Shown here one piece after another: positions 26,973 to 34,760 of a stretch of DNA of 51,863 nt. Source of the stretch: an uncultured Oscillospiraceae bacterium (GTDB lineage Bacteria > Bacillota > Clostridia > Oscillospirales > Ruminococcaceae); contig CATJVQ010000016.1 in assembly GCA_949743955.1 (NCBI GenBank), positions 1-51,863 of the forward strand, written 5' to 3'. Within the stretch, counting starts at the first letter, position 1. Each line of letters opens with the position of its first letter. Both the position numbers and the translations under genes were made by a program. The notes under the pieces are model-generated. The model was not told where the DNA came from. It made no database searches and worked only from the letters and a program-made list of their open reading frames with translations.

Positions 26973-27166
26973 GTTATTATACCACAAGAGCGCAGCGATT
27001 GTGGTATAATTGGCCAAGCCCGTAGGGCGGCCAAAGGAATGAAAGTATAATAACTGCCTGGCAGTTATTATACCACAAGAGCGCAGCGATTGTGGTATAA
27101 TTGGCCAAGCCCGTAGGGCGGCTAAATAAATAAGGGTAATAACTGCCTAGCAGTTATTATACCACA
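26973..27166. repeat. tandem palindromic intergenic repeat, 2.2 copies
   Basis: A 59-bp core is repeated identically at 26973-27031 and 27064-27122, and its first 14 bp recur at 27153-27166, so the spacing is 91 and 89 bp. Each core holds TTATACCACAA...TTGTGGTATAA (11-bp arms, 11-bp loop) and a GCCC-GTA-GGGC hairpin. Copies are joined by palindromes of their own. GTATAATAACTGCC (27045-27058) faces GGCAGTTATTATAC (27060-27073) across one base. A similar one lies at about 27135-27163. The block lies upstream of the penicillin-binding protein and next to degenerate gene fragments. It resembles REP- or MITE-like elements; the family is not known to me. Confidence 0.85.
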
Positions 27167-27418
27167 GAAGTATTGCCTTGTGTGAATGAACTTTAAATGT
27201 TCTTGCGTTTGAAGGCTGGAAAGTGAAACGTTGGCCGGACAAAGATGTTTTTACACGGATATCCATACTCCTTTTTGTATAAATTATAGAAATAAATGGG
27301 GATTTCTTGTGCCTGTTGATTTTTCGGTTCATATCGCGTATAAGAAAAATGGACAGCGTATGAAATGTTTGTCGTTACTCGATAGGCAGCTCATAAAAGG
27401 TCGAGCGCAAATGTAAGG
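27167..27418. other. low-G+C stretch without a convincing gene
   Basis: This 250-bp stretch is AT-richer than its surroundings. A frame on the + strand ends at 27416 (ending KGRAQM) just before a strong terminator, but has no ribosome site and no recognised similarity. It may be the 3' end of a decayed gene. A GAAC-TTTAAAT-GTTC inverted repeat lies near 27189. Confidence 0.35.
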
Positions 27419-27447
27419 GCCCCATTCTATATGAATGGGGCTTTTTT
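27419..27447 (+). terminator. intrinsic terminator
   Basis: GCCCCATTC (27419-27427), TATAT loop, GAATGGGGC (27433-27441), then TTTTTT. There is no intact gene directly upstream, which supports decay of whatever preceded it. Confidence 0.85.
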
Positions 27448-27467
27448 ATGACAGGAGAATGGAAATA

Positions 27468-27767
27468 GATGTTGGAAAATTTATTTTTCTGGATCAACAA
27501 TATTTTTGGATTATCCGGATCGGTTTTTAATGGGGAACAACGACCGCTCCCTGTTTTTATGCTTCCCCGGATACAAAAACCCATCTGTTCTGGATGATTC
27601 TATTCTCCTCCCGGATAGAAAAATTCAAGGTGGTCTATCAAAACAAGATGCGGCGGTATGGTATCTGTAATACCACCATGTTTGGGGAGGTTCTGGGGCA
27701 TGAAAAGGCATCCCTGATCCAGAATATGCTCCCTGCCGCGCTGGATTATATCGGAAATTATACATAG
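27468..27767 (+). pseudogene. frameshifted gene remnant, unrecognised
   Basis: An ATG at 27468 (with AGGAG 11 bases upstream) opens a 42-codon frame. A second frame from 27594 to 27767 encodes 57 residues, including FKVVYQNKMRRYG and GEVLGHEKASLIQ, that look like real protein. A third frame fills the space between. The pattern suggests a decayed coding region with at least one frameshift. I do not recognise the parent family. Confidence 0.35.
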
Positions 27768-27787
27768 AGAAAAGGACAGATCTTCCA

Positions 27788-27928
27788 GTGCGGATTAACG
27801 GTGCGCTGGAAAATGAAATCACAGAAAAGGCTAAAAAGGTACCGGCTTTGCAAAGACAGGGCCATAAGGTGATTTTTCCTGATGTCCTGCGAATTAAAAA
27901 GGCTCTGCTGGAAAAATACGGCGTTTAG
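27788..27928 (+). pseudogene. second gene remnant, unrecognised
   Basis: About 46 codons ending at TAG 27926-27928 have protein-like composition (ALENEITEKAKKVPAL, then GHKVIFPDVLRIKKALLEK) but no ribosome site or good start codon. It may belong to the same decayed gene or a neighbour. A terminator follows at 27942. Confidence 0.3.
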
Positions 27929-27941
27929 TATATCCTTTCCT

Positions 27942-27966
27942 CCGGCCCTCCGGGCCGGGGGATTTT
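27942..27966 (+). terminator. intrinsic terminator after the remnants
   Basis: CCGGCCC (27942-27948), TCC loop, GGGCCGG (27952-27958), then GGGATTTTTG. Confidence 0.7.
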
Positions 27967-28085
27967 TGTATTTTCTCCTCTTATCCGGCATAAATCCTCT
28001 GCCGGAGGCCCATATTAACTTGGGTAAACCTTCTAAGGACTGCCATAAGGAAACTCATGTGTATAAGCAAGGAGGAAGGAGTAAT

Positions 28086-28448
28086 ATGGGACTGTCTTTT
28101 CCGGGGCGGGCTGTGCGGTGGACGGCGGGGGGCATAGGCGCGGCTGTCCTCCTGGGGACACTTGCCGTTTACAGCTATCAGGTGAACAGCCGCCAGGCGC
28201 CCCAGCCGGCCGGGCATATTGTCTCGGATGAGCCAGCCGCGCCGTCGCCGGAGGAGGATTACCTCTACCTCCTCGGCACAGAGGCCGGACGCTTGGCCGT
28301 GTTCCTGCGCGGCGAAGATGAACCGCAGATGGTGTTCGACGTCCCCGTGCGCGTGCTGCCCGAGGCCGACCAGCGCCTGCTCGCCGAGGGCATCCGCGTG
28401 AAGGATTATCAGACACTGGTGCGCCGTATCGAAGACTACATCAGCTAG
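28086..28448 (+). CDS. membrane-anchored BofC C-terminal-like protein
   Basis: A 120-residue protein. One N-terminal membrane or signal segment (about residues 10-30, WTAGGIGAAVLLGTLAVYSY) is followed by a Pro/Ala linker and a compact domain (residues 57-120). The pattern YLYLLGTEAGRLAVFLRG, then VFDVPVRVLPEADQRLLAEG, then a terminal LVRRIEDYIS, resembles the BofC C-terminal domain that is common in spore-formers. In Bacillus, BofC regulates SpoIVB and thus sigma-K activation; many clostridial homologues have only this domain and no known role. Two overlapping ribosome sites (GGAGG, GGAG) precede the ATG. Confidence 0.65.
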   Translation: MGLSFPGRAVRWTAGGIGAAVLLGTLAVYSYQVNSRQAPQPAGHIVSDEPAAPSPEEDYLYLLGTEAGRLAVFLRGEDEPQMVFDVPVRVLPEADQRLLAEGIRVKDYQTLVRRIEDYIS

Positions 28449-28603
28449 AAAATTCCTTTGGCGGAAGGGCCTGGGGAGAAAATGACAGAGTGGAAAACGC
28501 GTCCCGCTGAATAGAGACAATTTGTCATTTTTCGGCCTGTCCGCTGCATCGGATTGTCACCGCCTCTTCACCGGAATAGGAGGAATTCCCCCTCTCCGTG
28601 CGG

Positions 28604-28704
28604 TATAATAGAATCACAAGGAACGACAGAGTACCTTGTGGCTGATTTCTTCCTCTTTTTTTAATACTCTTTCGCCCGACTGTTTACAGTCGGGCTTTGT
28701 TTTT
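28604..28704 (+). ncRNA. candidate small RNA with 5' hairpin and intrinsic terminator
   Basis: A TATAAT box (28604-28609) is followed by a hairpin (CACAAGG 28615-28621 with CCTTGTG 28634-28640), a T-rich linker, and a strong terminator. In the terminator GCCCGACTG (28674-28682) pairs with CAGTCGGGC (28687-28695), followed by TTTGTTTTTT. No reading frame fits. No good -35 box is visible, so this could instead be the end of a long 3' UTR from the BofC-like gene 170 bp upstream. Confidence 0.35.
28674..28704 (+). terminator. intrinsic terminator
   Basis: A perfect 9-bp stem (28674-28682 with 28687-28695), TTTA loop, then TTTGTTTTTTG. On the other strand there is no T-run, so it acts for + strand transcripts. 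Confidence 0.85.
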
Positions 28705-28733
28705 TGTTTTTGCCGGAAAAGGCAGGATCGTCC

Positions 28734-29279
28734 TCAGCGCCGGATCCTGCGCCATGCCCGCTCCACGCCGAAGAACACCGCTGTCAGGAGCGCCGCTTCG
28801 AGGGGGAGGGCAACTGCATTCTTTACAAGCCGCACGGGCAGCAGGGCGGCTATCGACTTGCCGTAGAGGATACTGAGGCACAGCGTGTTTCCGATAACGT
28901 TGACGATGAGCGACACCAGCCCCTTCGCGAGGAGGATTCGCCAGAAATTCGGTTTCCTTCTGTAGAGCGTCAGGCCGTAGAGCAGCCCGCCAGTGGCGGA
29001 GCAGAGTGTCAGCCCGAAGGCATACGGCCCCTCCGGGCGCAGGAGGTATTTGATGATATCGCACAGTCCCGCGCCTATGAAGGCGGGCACCGGGCCGAGA
29101 AGGTATCCCATTGTGGCTGTCGCCGTGAAGCCCAGCCCGATTTTGAGGGAAGGGATGGGCACGATGGTCAGCGCCCCCAGAAGGATATTGAGCGCTATCA
29201 GCAGCGACACGGTGGTCAGCGTGCGGGGGCGGTAGATTTCTTTGGCGGAGTCTCTCAGCGACCGGATCAGGGTATTCAT
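28734..29279 (-). CDS. folT: folate-family ECF transporter substrate-binding subunit
   Basis: A 181-residue integral membrane protein with about six hydrophobic segments. It matches the FolT S-component pattern (LTTVSLLIALNILLGAL, then IPSLKIGLGFTATATMGYLLGP, then GAGLCDIIKYLL). It binds folate and works with the shared EcfAAT energising module, which is not in this window. The ATG has AAAGGAG at eight bases. A tetrahydrofolate riboswitch and terminator lie upstream, so the folate role is supported by context as well as sequence. Confidence 0.9.
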   Translation of the reverse strand: MNTLIRSLRDSAKEIYRPRTLTTVSLLIALNILLGALTIVPIPSLKIGLGFTATATMGYLLGPVPAFIGAGLCDIIKYLLRPEGPYAFGLTLCSATGGLLYGLTLYRRKPNFWRILLAKGLVSLIVNVIGNTLCLSILYGKSIAALLPVRLVKNAVALPLEAALLTAVFFGVERAWRRIRR

Positions 29280-29331
29280 AAAAAACGGCTCCTTTCATTC
29301 TGCCAAATCTGATGTTTTTAGAGCAGGCTTT

Positions 29332-29372
29332 CACAAAAACTGCCGCAATGCAGCGCATTGCGGCAGTTTTTG
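29332..29372 (-). terminator. riboswitch expression-platform terminator before folT
   Basis: On the minus strand ACAAAAACTGCCGCAATGC pairs perfectly with GCATTGCGGCAGTTTTTGT across a 3-nt loop (19-bp stem), ending in TTTTTGT. It sits between the THF aptamer and the folT ribosome site. Confidence 0.85.
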
Positions 29373-29410
29373 TCCCAATCGTAAAAGGAGCCGATACGGT
29401 CCTCCTGCGA

Positions 29411-29531
29411 ACAGCGGGATGCGGCGGCCAAACCGCAAGCAGAGCGCTTCAAACAGGAAACGCCTTGCTTTTCGTCCCCGCGGCAACTCCCCGTCCGCGG
29501 GACACTTTACGCTTGACCGCCTACTCTGCCT
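29411..29531 (-). promoter_or_regulatory. tetrahydrofolate (THF) riboswitch aptamer
   Basis: On the minus strand the conserved THF elements occur in order. GGCAGAGTAG comes first, then GCGTAAAGTG, GGGGAGTTG, GGGGACGAA-AAGC, and the closing GCGGT-TTGG-CCGCCGCATCCCGC. These match the class I THF consensus (GAGUAG, GCGUUAAGUG, GGGAUGU/GUUG, ACGAAGC, CGCAUCCGC). The P3-type stem is long (GTCCCGCGG with CCGCGGGGAC). With the terminator at 29332-29372 this is a transcriptional off-switch for folate import. A TTGACA box at 29571-29576 could be its -35, but no good -10 was found. Confidence 0.85.
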
Positions 29532-29591
29532 ACAAGTGATGCGTTCAGTAACGATATGCTGGGAATACCGTGTCAATGACTGTACATCGTG

Positions 29592-31826
29592 TCAGTGACC
29601 GCGGTAGAAATTGATGAGGCATCCGTCGAGAATGATCTGCCTCTCATCGTCCGTCAGCGCGCCCAGGCGCAGGGCGATGGGCTTCGCTCCGCCCTTTGTG
29701 AAAGCGAGGGCGGACAGCTCGCTCTTTCCTTCGGCAACGGCGGCACGCACGTCCGGCAGGAAAATCCAGTCTCCGACCGCGAACGGCGGCTCGCCGTCCA
29801 AAAGGAGCGGCAGCATGCCCCAGTTGATGAGGTTCGAGCGGTACCGCTTGGTCGCGTACTCACCCGCGATGTTCGCCCAGCCCCCGAGCACCTTCTGGCA
29901 TGACGCCGCCTGCTCACGGGCCGATCCATCGCCGGGCTTCACGGCGTAGACAAGCGTGCCCAGCCCGGTCTCCTTCGCGGCGCCCTCCGGCAGCAGCGGG
30001 AGAAGGTCATGCAGCTCCCCGGACACGAACGGATCTCCGCCCGCCTCGCGCAGGCGCTCCAGTTCCCGCACCGCCTTCGCGCGCGGGACATAGTCCGGAT
30101 CCTTGCGTGAGAGAGCGAAGGAGCTTAAGCGCTCCGGATTCGAGCGGTAGGATGAGGTCTCCCCCGAGGGGATGAGCTCGTCGGTAGTGGTCACAGGGTC
30201 ACGGATGAGCGACGCAACCTCCAGGAGCAGGTGCGGCGTCAGGGCCGGCATGGCCGGCCAGTCGGCAATGTTCGGGCCGAAGCGCAGCTCCGTCTCCGGC
30301 TGCGGGCGGCCGAAGCCGAAATAACAGCGGTTTTTGTAAACCGTGCCGTCGAAGCGGAACGCGGGCTTCGTGTACGTCACGTCCAGTTCGTCCGCGCCGG
30401 TGAGAAGGCCGCCGTTTTTCGCCGTGGCGGCGATGGAGCGTGCATCCATGAGCGCGACACAGGAGAGCTGCCCCTCCCCGGGCTTGGAGCCCTCGCGGTT
30501 CGGGAAGTTCCGGGTTGAGTGCCGGATGGACAGGCACCCGTTGGCCGGCACGTCCCCCGCACCGAAGCACGGCCCACAGAACGCGCTGCGCACCGTCGCG
30601 CCCGCCGCCATCAGGCCAGAGAGGACACCGTTCTCCGTCAGCGCCAGCATTGTCGGCTGGCTGGAGGGGTAGACGCTTAAGGAGAACGCGTCCGCGCCGA
30701 TGGAGCCGCCCGAGAGGATGTCGGCCGCGTCGCACAGGTTATCGAACGTGCCGCCCGCGCAGCCCGCAATGACGCCCTGATCCACCCGCAGCCGCCCGTT
30801 TTCGAGCTTATCTAAGAGCGGCAGCCGCACACGCCCGCCGAACTGCTCCTCCGCCTTCTTTTCCACACCGCGCAGGATGTCCGCCGCGTTTTCGCGCAGC
30901 TGGCGGATGGTGTACACGTTCGAAGGGTGGAACGGCAGGGCAATCATCGGCTCGACAGAGCAGAGATCCACCTTAACGAGCGCGTCGTAATACGCGACCC
31001 CCGCGGGGGCCAGCGGCTTATACGCTTCCGGTCGCCCGAGCGCCCGCAGATAGTCCGCGATGGTTTCATCCGTCATCCAGACAGAGGAGAGGCAGGTGGT
31101 CTCGGTTGTCATGACGTCGATGCCGGAGCGGAACTCCGCGCTGAGGTTCCCGACCCCTTCGCCGATAAACTCCATGACGCGGTTTTTGACAAATCCATTC
31201 CCGAACACGGCCCCGATGATGGCCAGCGCCACGTCCTGCGGGCCGACGCCCGGGCGCGGCTTCCCGGAGAGCATCACGCCCACCACTTCGGGCAGGTCGA
31301 TGTCGTAGGTGCGCCCGAGAAGCTGCTTGACAAGCTCCGGTCCCCCTTCGCCGATAGCCATCGTGCCCAGGTGCCCGTAACGGGTGTGGCTGTCGGACCC
31401 AAGGATCATGCGCCCGCAGCCGGCCTCCATCTCACGCATGTACTGGTGGATGACCGCCTGGTGCGCCGGGACATAGACACCGCCGTATTTCTTCGCGGCA
31501 CAGAGGCCGAAGAGGTGATCGTCCTCATTGATGGTGCCCCCCACCGCGCACAGGCTGTTGTGGCAGTTGGTGAGCACGTATTCGAGCGGGAACTCTCTAA
31601 GGCCGCTCGCCCGCGCGGTCTGAATAATGCCGACATAGGTGATGTCGTGGCTGGCCATAGCATCGAACCGGATGCGCAGCTTCTGCGGATCCCCGGATGT
31701 ATTGTGCGCCTGTAAAATCGAATAGGCAACCGTATTTTTGCGCGCTTCCTCCGGATGTGCCGGCGTGCCGTCGAGCACATGCAGGCCGTCCCGCACGAAG
31801 CTGCCGCCCGAAATACACTGGATCAT
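29592..31826 (-). CDS. aconitase-family hydratase
   Basis: A 744-residue iron-sulfur hydro-lyase of the aconitase superfamily, closest in plan to the E. coli YbhJ-type putative hydratases. [20 protein letters not shown] is the typical substrate-loop block. The cluster cysteines are in GCAGG and in the CxxC of [10 protein letters not shown]. The swivelling domain 4 is at the C-terminus ([20 protein letters not shown]). Its substrate is not known; it lacks the exact signatures of AcnA, AcnB or LeuC. The ATG follows AGGAGG. A good promoter lies immediately upstream and the gene stands alone. Confidence 0.85.
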   Translation of the reverse strand: MIQCISGGSFVRDGLHVLDGTPAHPEEARKNTVAYSILQAHNTSGDPQKLRIRFDAMASHDITYVGIIQTARASGLREFPLEYVLTNCHNSLCAVGGTINEDDHLFGLCAAKKYGGVYVPAHQAVIHQYMREMEAGCGRMILGSDSHTRYGHLGTMAIGEGGPELVKQLLGRTYDIDLPEVVGVMLSGKPRPGVGPQDVALAIIGAVFGNGFVKNRVMEFIGEGVGNLSAEFRSGIDVMTTETTCLSSVWMTDETIADYLRALGRPEAYKPLAPAGVAYYDALVKVDLCSVEPMIALPFHPSNVYTIRQLRENAADILRGVEKKAEEQFGGRVRLPLLDKLENGRLRVDQGVIAGCAGGTFDNLCDAADILSGGSIGADAFSLSVYPSSQPTMLALTENGVLSGLMAAGATVRSAFCGPCFGAGDVPANGCLSIRHSTRNFPNREGSKPGEGQLSCVALMDARSIAATAKNGGLLTGADELDVTYTKPAFRFDGTVYKNRCYFGFGRPQPETELRFGPNIADWPAMPALTPHLLLEVASLIRDPVTTTDELIPSGETSSYRSNPERLSSFALSRKDPDYVPRAKAVRELERLREAGGDPFVSGELHDLLPLLPEGAAKETGLGTLVYAVKPGDGSAREQAASCQKVLGGWANIAGEYATKRYRSNLINWGMLPLLLDGEPPFAVGDWIFLPDVRAAVAEGKSELSALAFTKGGAKPIALRLGALTDDERQIILDGCLINFYRGH

Positions 31827-31863
31827 GGCGTTTCCTCCTGTCCCCTGTTTTTATTGTGCGTTT

Positions 31864-31892
31864 ACTATACCACAGATCCGTTTTTTATGCAA
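31864..31892 (-). promoter_or_regulatory. promoter of the hydratase gene
   Basis: On the minus strand TTGCAT (31887-31892) and TATAGT (31864-31869) are 17 bp apart, placing the start about 30 nt before the hydratase ATG. The box lies just after the acetyltransferase stop codon. Confidence 0.7.
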
Positions 31893-31896
31893 GAAC

Positions 31897-32994
31897 CTAT
31901 ACTTCATCCTGCATCGGCACGCACAGCGGCAGCGGGAGCCATCCGGGCATGGGAGCCCCGGCGAGCAGGCTTCCGAGCGGGGAAAAGAGCGCGCGCGTCA
32001 TCTCCCGCCCGGGCAGGGACAGATGAGGGGTGTCCTCCGTGGGGTATACGCTGACCGCGCCGCCCCGCACCTCAAGCGCGAAACGCTCCCCGCCCTCTAC
32101 GGCGCAGACGATCCGCCCGTCCTCCACATATCCCAGATCCGCCGCGAGCGAGAGCGCCGCCTTCGCCGCCCGGCTGTGATGCAGGATAAGATACATCCCC
32201 TGTGCGCGCAGGGAGCTTTTGTCGCACGCGGCGCTGAGGATCCGGGCTGTATCGCGCTGATCCGGCGGCAGGCGGAAGAGGAGATCTTTCCCCACACTGT
32301 CCACCACGCACAGCGCCGCGGCCAGCGCGTCGCCCGGGCTGCGGACATAGAATTCGCGCACGCGCACCCCGTCCTCGGAGAAGTAGCCGACGAACTCATC
32401 CCCGCGCAAGAGAGCACCCGGGCGGCCGAACTCGTTGCGGAGGTTCCCGAGGAAGTCGGTGCGTCCGGCATGGATGGGTTGCTGCTCATAGAGCGCCTGA
32501 GCCGGGGCGATGAGCGCCTCTGTCAGCGGGACAGCCGCAATGCCGCGCCTCTCAGGCAGGCGGCGCGCCTCCCCCGGGCCGAAGCCGAGCTCGAAGCGCA
32601 TCCCGCACTCCTCGAAGCCGTAGTACCCGTAGCGCTGGCGTTGGCCGCCGAGGAAGAGGAGATCCGTTCCGTCCGCTTTGGCGTCCGCGATGGCGCGCGC
32701 CATCAGGGCCCGCATGTACCCCTTCCCCCGCGCCTTCGGGTGTACGCTCACTGTGCCGATGCAGCGGGTGGAGAGCGTCTCCCGCCCGAGGTGCAGTGTC
32801 ACCGGCCAGGAGATGAGCATCGCCCGCAGCCGCCCGTTCTCCCGCAGGAGATAGTGGTGCTCCGCTGTCTCGGGGTGCCCGTCGTATAAGCTCGGCACTG
32901 TCTCGGTAAAGCGCGCGAGGAATACCGTGTCTGCAAAGTCGATCATCTCATCGTATTCGCTTATGCGTCCGCGTTCAATGGAAAAGTCTGCCAT
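31897..32994 (-). CDS. GNAT acetyltransferase with C-terminal SCP2-like domain (Eis-like)
   Basis: A 365-residue protein. The N-terminal GNAT domain carries the CoA loop VSVHPKARGKGYMRALM (about residues 82-98) and a FLGGQRQRYGYYGFEECG motif. A second degenerate GNAT region follows, and the C-terminal 100 residues resemble the sterol-carrier-like domain of Eis-type enzymes. The family acetylates amines on varied substrates, including some drugs and peptides; nothing here identifies the substrate. The ATG follows AAGGAGGAAGGAT. It lies downstream of pduL, with a terminator between. Confidence 0.8.
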   Translation of the reverse strand: MADFSIERGRISEYDEMIDFADTVFLARFTETVPSLYDGHPETAEHHYLLRENGRLRAMLISWPVTLHLGRETLSTRCIGTVSVHPKARGKGYMRALMARAIADAKADGTDLLFLGGQRQRYGYYGFEECGMRFELGFGPGEARRLPERRGIAAVPLTEALIAPAQALYEQQPIHAGRTDFLGNLRNEFGRPGALLRGDEFVGYFSEDGVRVREFYVRSPGDALAAALCVVDSVGKDLLFRLPPDQRDTARILSAACDKSSLRAQGMYLILHHSRAAKAALSLAADLGYVEDGRIVCAVEGGERFALEVRGGAVSVYPTEDTPHLSLPGREMTRALFSPLGSLLAGAPMPGWLPLPLCVPMQDEV

Positions 32995-33017
32995 ATCCTT
33001 CCTCCTTTAACTGGATG

Positions 33018-33049
33018 AAAAAAAGAGGGCCGTCCGATAAAGGGCGGCC
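33018..33049 (-). terminator. intrinsic terminator after pduL
   Basis: On the minus strand GGCCGCCC, TTTATC loop, GGACGGCC, then CTCTTTTTTT (A-run at 33018-33024 on the + strand). Confidence 0.85.
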
Positions 33050-33064
33050 GCTCTGCCGGTCAGA

Positions 33065-33640
33065 TTACTTGATGATTTCGCCGTACACCTCGCCGGAGCA
33101 GCCGGCGGCGTTGGATTCGTCGGTATCAATGTGCATGGCCCAGCTGTACGACTTATTCACGCGCACGACCACGTCGCCCAGGACGAGGCTGCGCCCGTCG
33201 GAGTCGATTTTCACGCTGACGACCTGCTTGTCCACGAGGCCCATACGCTCCGCGTCGGCGGGGGTGGCGTGGATGTGGCGCTTCGCGGCGATGACGCCCT
33301 CCTTAAGCTCCACCTCGCCGCACGGGCCGACGAGCTTGCACGCGCCGCTGCCCGCGATGTCGCCGGACTCGCGCACGGGCGCGCTCACGCCGATGCTGCG
33401 CGCGTCGGTCAGAGAGAGTTCGACCTGCGTCGCGCTGCGGGTGGGGCCGAGGATGGAGACATTTTTGATTTCTCTCTTCGGGCCGATGACGTCCACCCTC
33501 TCGACACACGCGAACTGCCCGGGCTGGGAGAGATCCTTTTTCGGGGTCAGCTTGGCCCCCTTGCCGAAGAGCGTTTCGAGATCCGCGTCGGTTACATGTA
33601 CATGGCGTGCTGAGGTTTCAACAAGAACCTTATTGTCCAT
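33065..33640 (-). CDS. pduL: PduL-type phosphate acyltransferase
   Basis: A 191-residue enzyme that exchanges CoA and phosphate on short acyl groups (acetyl or propanoyl), linking CoA thioesters to acyl-phosphate and ATP. Two zinc-binding half-barrels are visible: ETSARHVHVTDADLETLFG near the N-terminus and AAKRHIHATPADAERMGL near residue 120. There are no microcompartment genes nearby and no N-terminal encapsulation helix, so it likely serves general acetate metabolism. Start follows GGAGGT at eight bases. It appears monocistronic. Confidence 0.92.
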   Translation of the reverse strand: MDNKVLVETSARHVHVTDADLETLFGKGAKLTPKKDLSQPGQFACVERVDVIGPKREIKNVSILGPTRSATQVELSLTDARSIGVSAPVRESGDIAGSGACKLVGPCGEVELKEGVIAAKRHIHATPADAERMGLVDKQVVSVKIDSDGRSLVLGDVVVRVNKSYSWAMHIDTDESNAAGCSGEVYGEIIK

Positions 33641-33777
33641 TTCAGTTTACCTCCTCGATTTTTTGGAGGCGCTCCGTTTTCGAGCGCGCTCCATTCTATC
33701 TTCCATTGTAAAACCTTCCGCCGGAGAATGCAAGAGGCAAAAGCGCCGGACTTTCCCTTCGGGGAAAAAACAGCGCG

Positions 33778-34287
33778 TCAGCGGGTGGCCGTGTAGATAA
33801 AATGCTGCATATCCACGCCCCTATAGTGCTTGAGCCAGCTTTCTCTCCTGGTCATGCCGTTGCGGAGCGCTACGCGCTGAGAGGCTGTGTTCGTATCCCG
33901 GATGATGGAGTGGACTTCGCCGGCGCCTAGGACTTCAAAGGCGTACCGCTTGCACCCCTTCGCAGCCTCTGTGGCGTAACCCCGGTGCCAGTACTGCCGC
34001 CGGAAGAGATACCCGATTTCGAGAACCTCCCGCCCCTTCCACGGCTGCATCGTCAGGCCGCACTGGCCGATCATCTCCCCCGTCTCCTTCAGTACAGCCG
34101 CCCACAGGCCGAATCCCCATTTTTGGTAACGGGAAAGCTGCTTGTCCAGCCACTCCTGGACCTCTTCGCCGCTGAATGCGCCTTCGTAGGCATACATGGC
34201 TTCCTCGTCCTGTAAAATTTTGCACAGGGAGTCAAAGTCCGGCTGCTCCATTTCCCGGAGATACAGCCGTTCGGTTTCCAGGATCAT
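33778..34287 (-). CDS. RimJ/RimL-type GNAT acetyltransferase
   Basis: A 169-residue GNAT of the ribosomal-protein/amino-acid acetyltransferase group. LETERLYLREMEQPD is the typical first strand, EIGYLFRRQYWHRGYATEAAK the CoA-binding motif (about residues 95-115), and NTASQRVALRNGM the closing motif. The ATG at 34287 follows GGGAAGGGA and overlaps the HxlR stop by four bases, so the two genes are translationally coupled and this is the second gene of the pair. Substrate unknown. Confidence 0.87.
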   Translation of the reverse strand: MILETERLYLREMEQPDFDSLCKILQDEEAMYAYEGAFSGEEVQEWLDKQLSRYQKWGFGLWAAVLKETGEMIGQCGLTMQPWKGREVLEIGYLFRRQYWHRGYATEAAKGCKRYAFEVLGAGEVHSIIRDTNTASQRVALRNGMTRRESWLKHYRGVDMQHFIYTATR

Positions 34288-34637
34288 AGCTGTCCCTTCC
34301 CACCCGGCAGGCGGTGAGTGTCCCCCCACTCGCACATCCCGTCCAGAATCGGGATCAGGGACTTTCCGCGCTCGGTGAGGCTGTACTCCACCTTGGGCGG
34401 GATCTGCGGATATTCCTCCCGGTGCAGCAGTCCGTCGGCCTCCAGCTCCTTGAGAGTCGAGCTCATCGTTTTGTCGGAAATGTTCCGGATATACTTTTTC
34501 ATCTCATTAAAGCGCACGACGCCGAACTCCATCAGCGCATACAGGATGGTCATCTTGTATTTGCCGCTGATGAGAGACAGGGTATAGCTGAAACCCGTAT
34601 CGCCGAGGCGTTCCTGAGAAATACAGCGTTCGGTCAT
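34284..34637 (-). CDS. HxlR-family winged-helix regulator
   Basis: A 117-residue regulator with the HxlR signature: YTLSLISGKYKMTILYALM (helices 1-2), then RFNEMKKYIRNISDKTMSS (recognition helix), then the wing KELEADGLLHREEYPQIPP. Members often sense redox or reactive electrophiles and control a neighbouring oxidoreductase. The fit with the divergent FMN reductase is good. The ATG is nine bases after GGAGG; a longer frame to 34664 has no ribosome site. An inverted repeat in the 123-bp divergent region is a candidate operator. Confidence 0.88.
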   Translation of the reverse strand: MTERCISQERLGDTGFSYTLSLISGKYKMTILYALMEFGVVRFNEMKKYIRNISDKTMSSTLKELEADGLLHREEYPQIPPKVEYSLTERGKSLIPILDGMCEWGDTHRLPGGKGQL

Positions 34638-34655
34638 TTTTACTATCCTCCAGGC

Positions 34656-34682
34656 AAGTACCACACCTCAATGTGCGTACTT
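34656..34682. promoter_or_regulatory. candidate HxlR operator
   Basis: AAGTAC-CACAC (34656-34666) faces TGTGC-GTACTT (34672-34682), an imperfect inverted repeat with 6-bp outer arms and centre spacing typical of winged-helix dimers. It overlaps the -35 box of the divergent reductase promoter. A further GTACTT copy sits at the reductase ribosome site. Confidence 0.5.
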
Positions 34683-34708
34683 GATTTTTGTTTGATTCCT
34701 GTTACAAT
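34681..34708 (+). promoter_or_regulatory. promoter of the FMN reductase gene
   Basis: TTGATT (34681-34686) and TACAAT (34703-34708) with 16-bp spacing; the -35 overlaps the candidate HxlR site, consistent with repression. Confidence 0.6.
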
Positions 34709-34760
34709 AGTACTGCCAGATGAGGAGAAAGTCAACCCCACAATTCAAGGAGGTACTTGT

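Noticed and set aside
26973-27166. CRISPR array
   Set aside because: Only two full copies with a 59-bp repeat, and the joining segments are palindromic and similar to each other rather than unique spacers; no cas genes are present.
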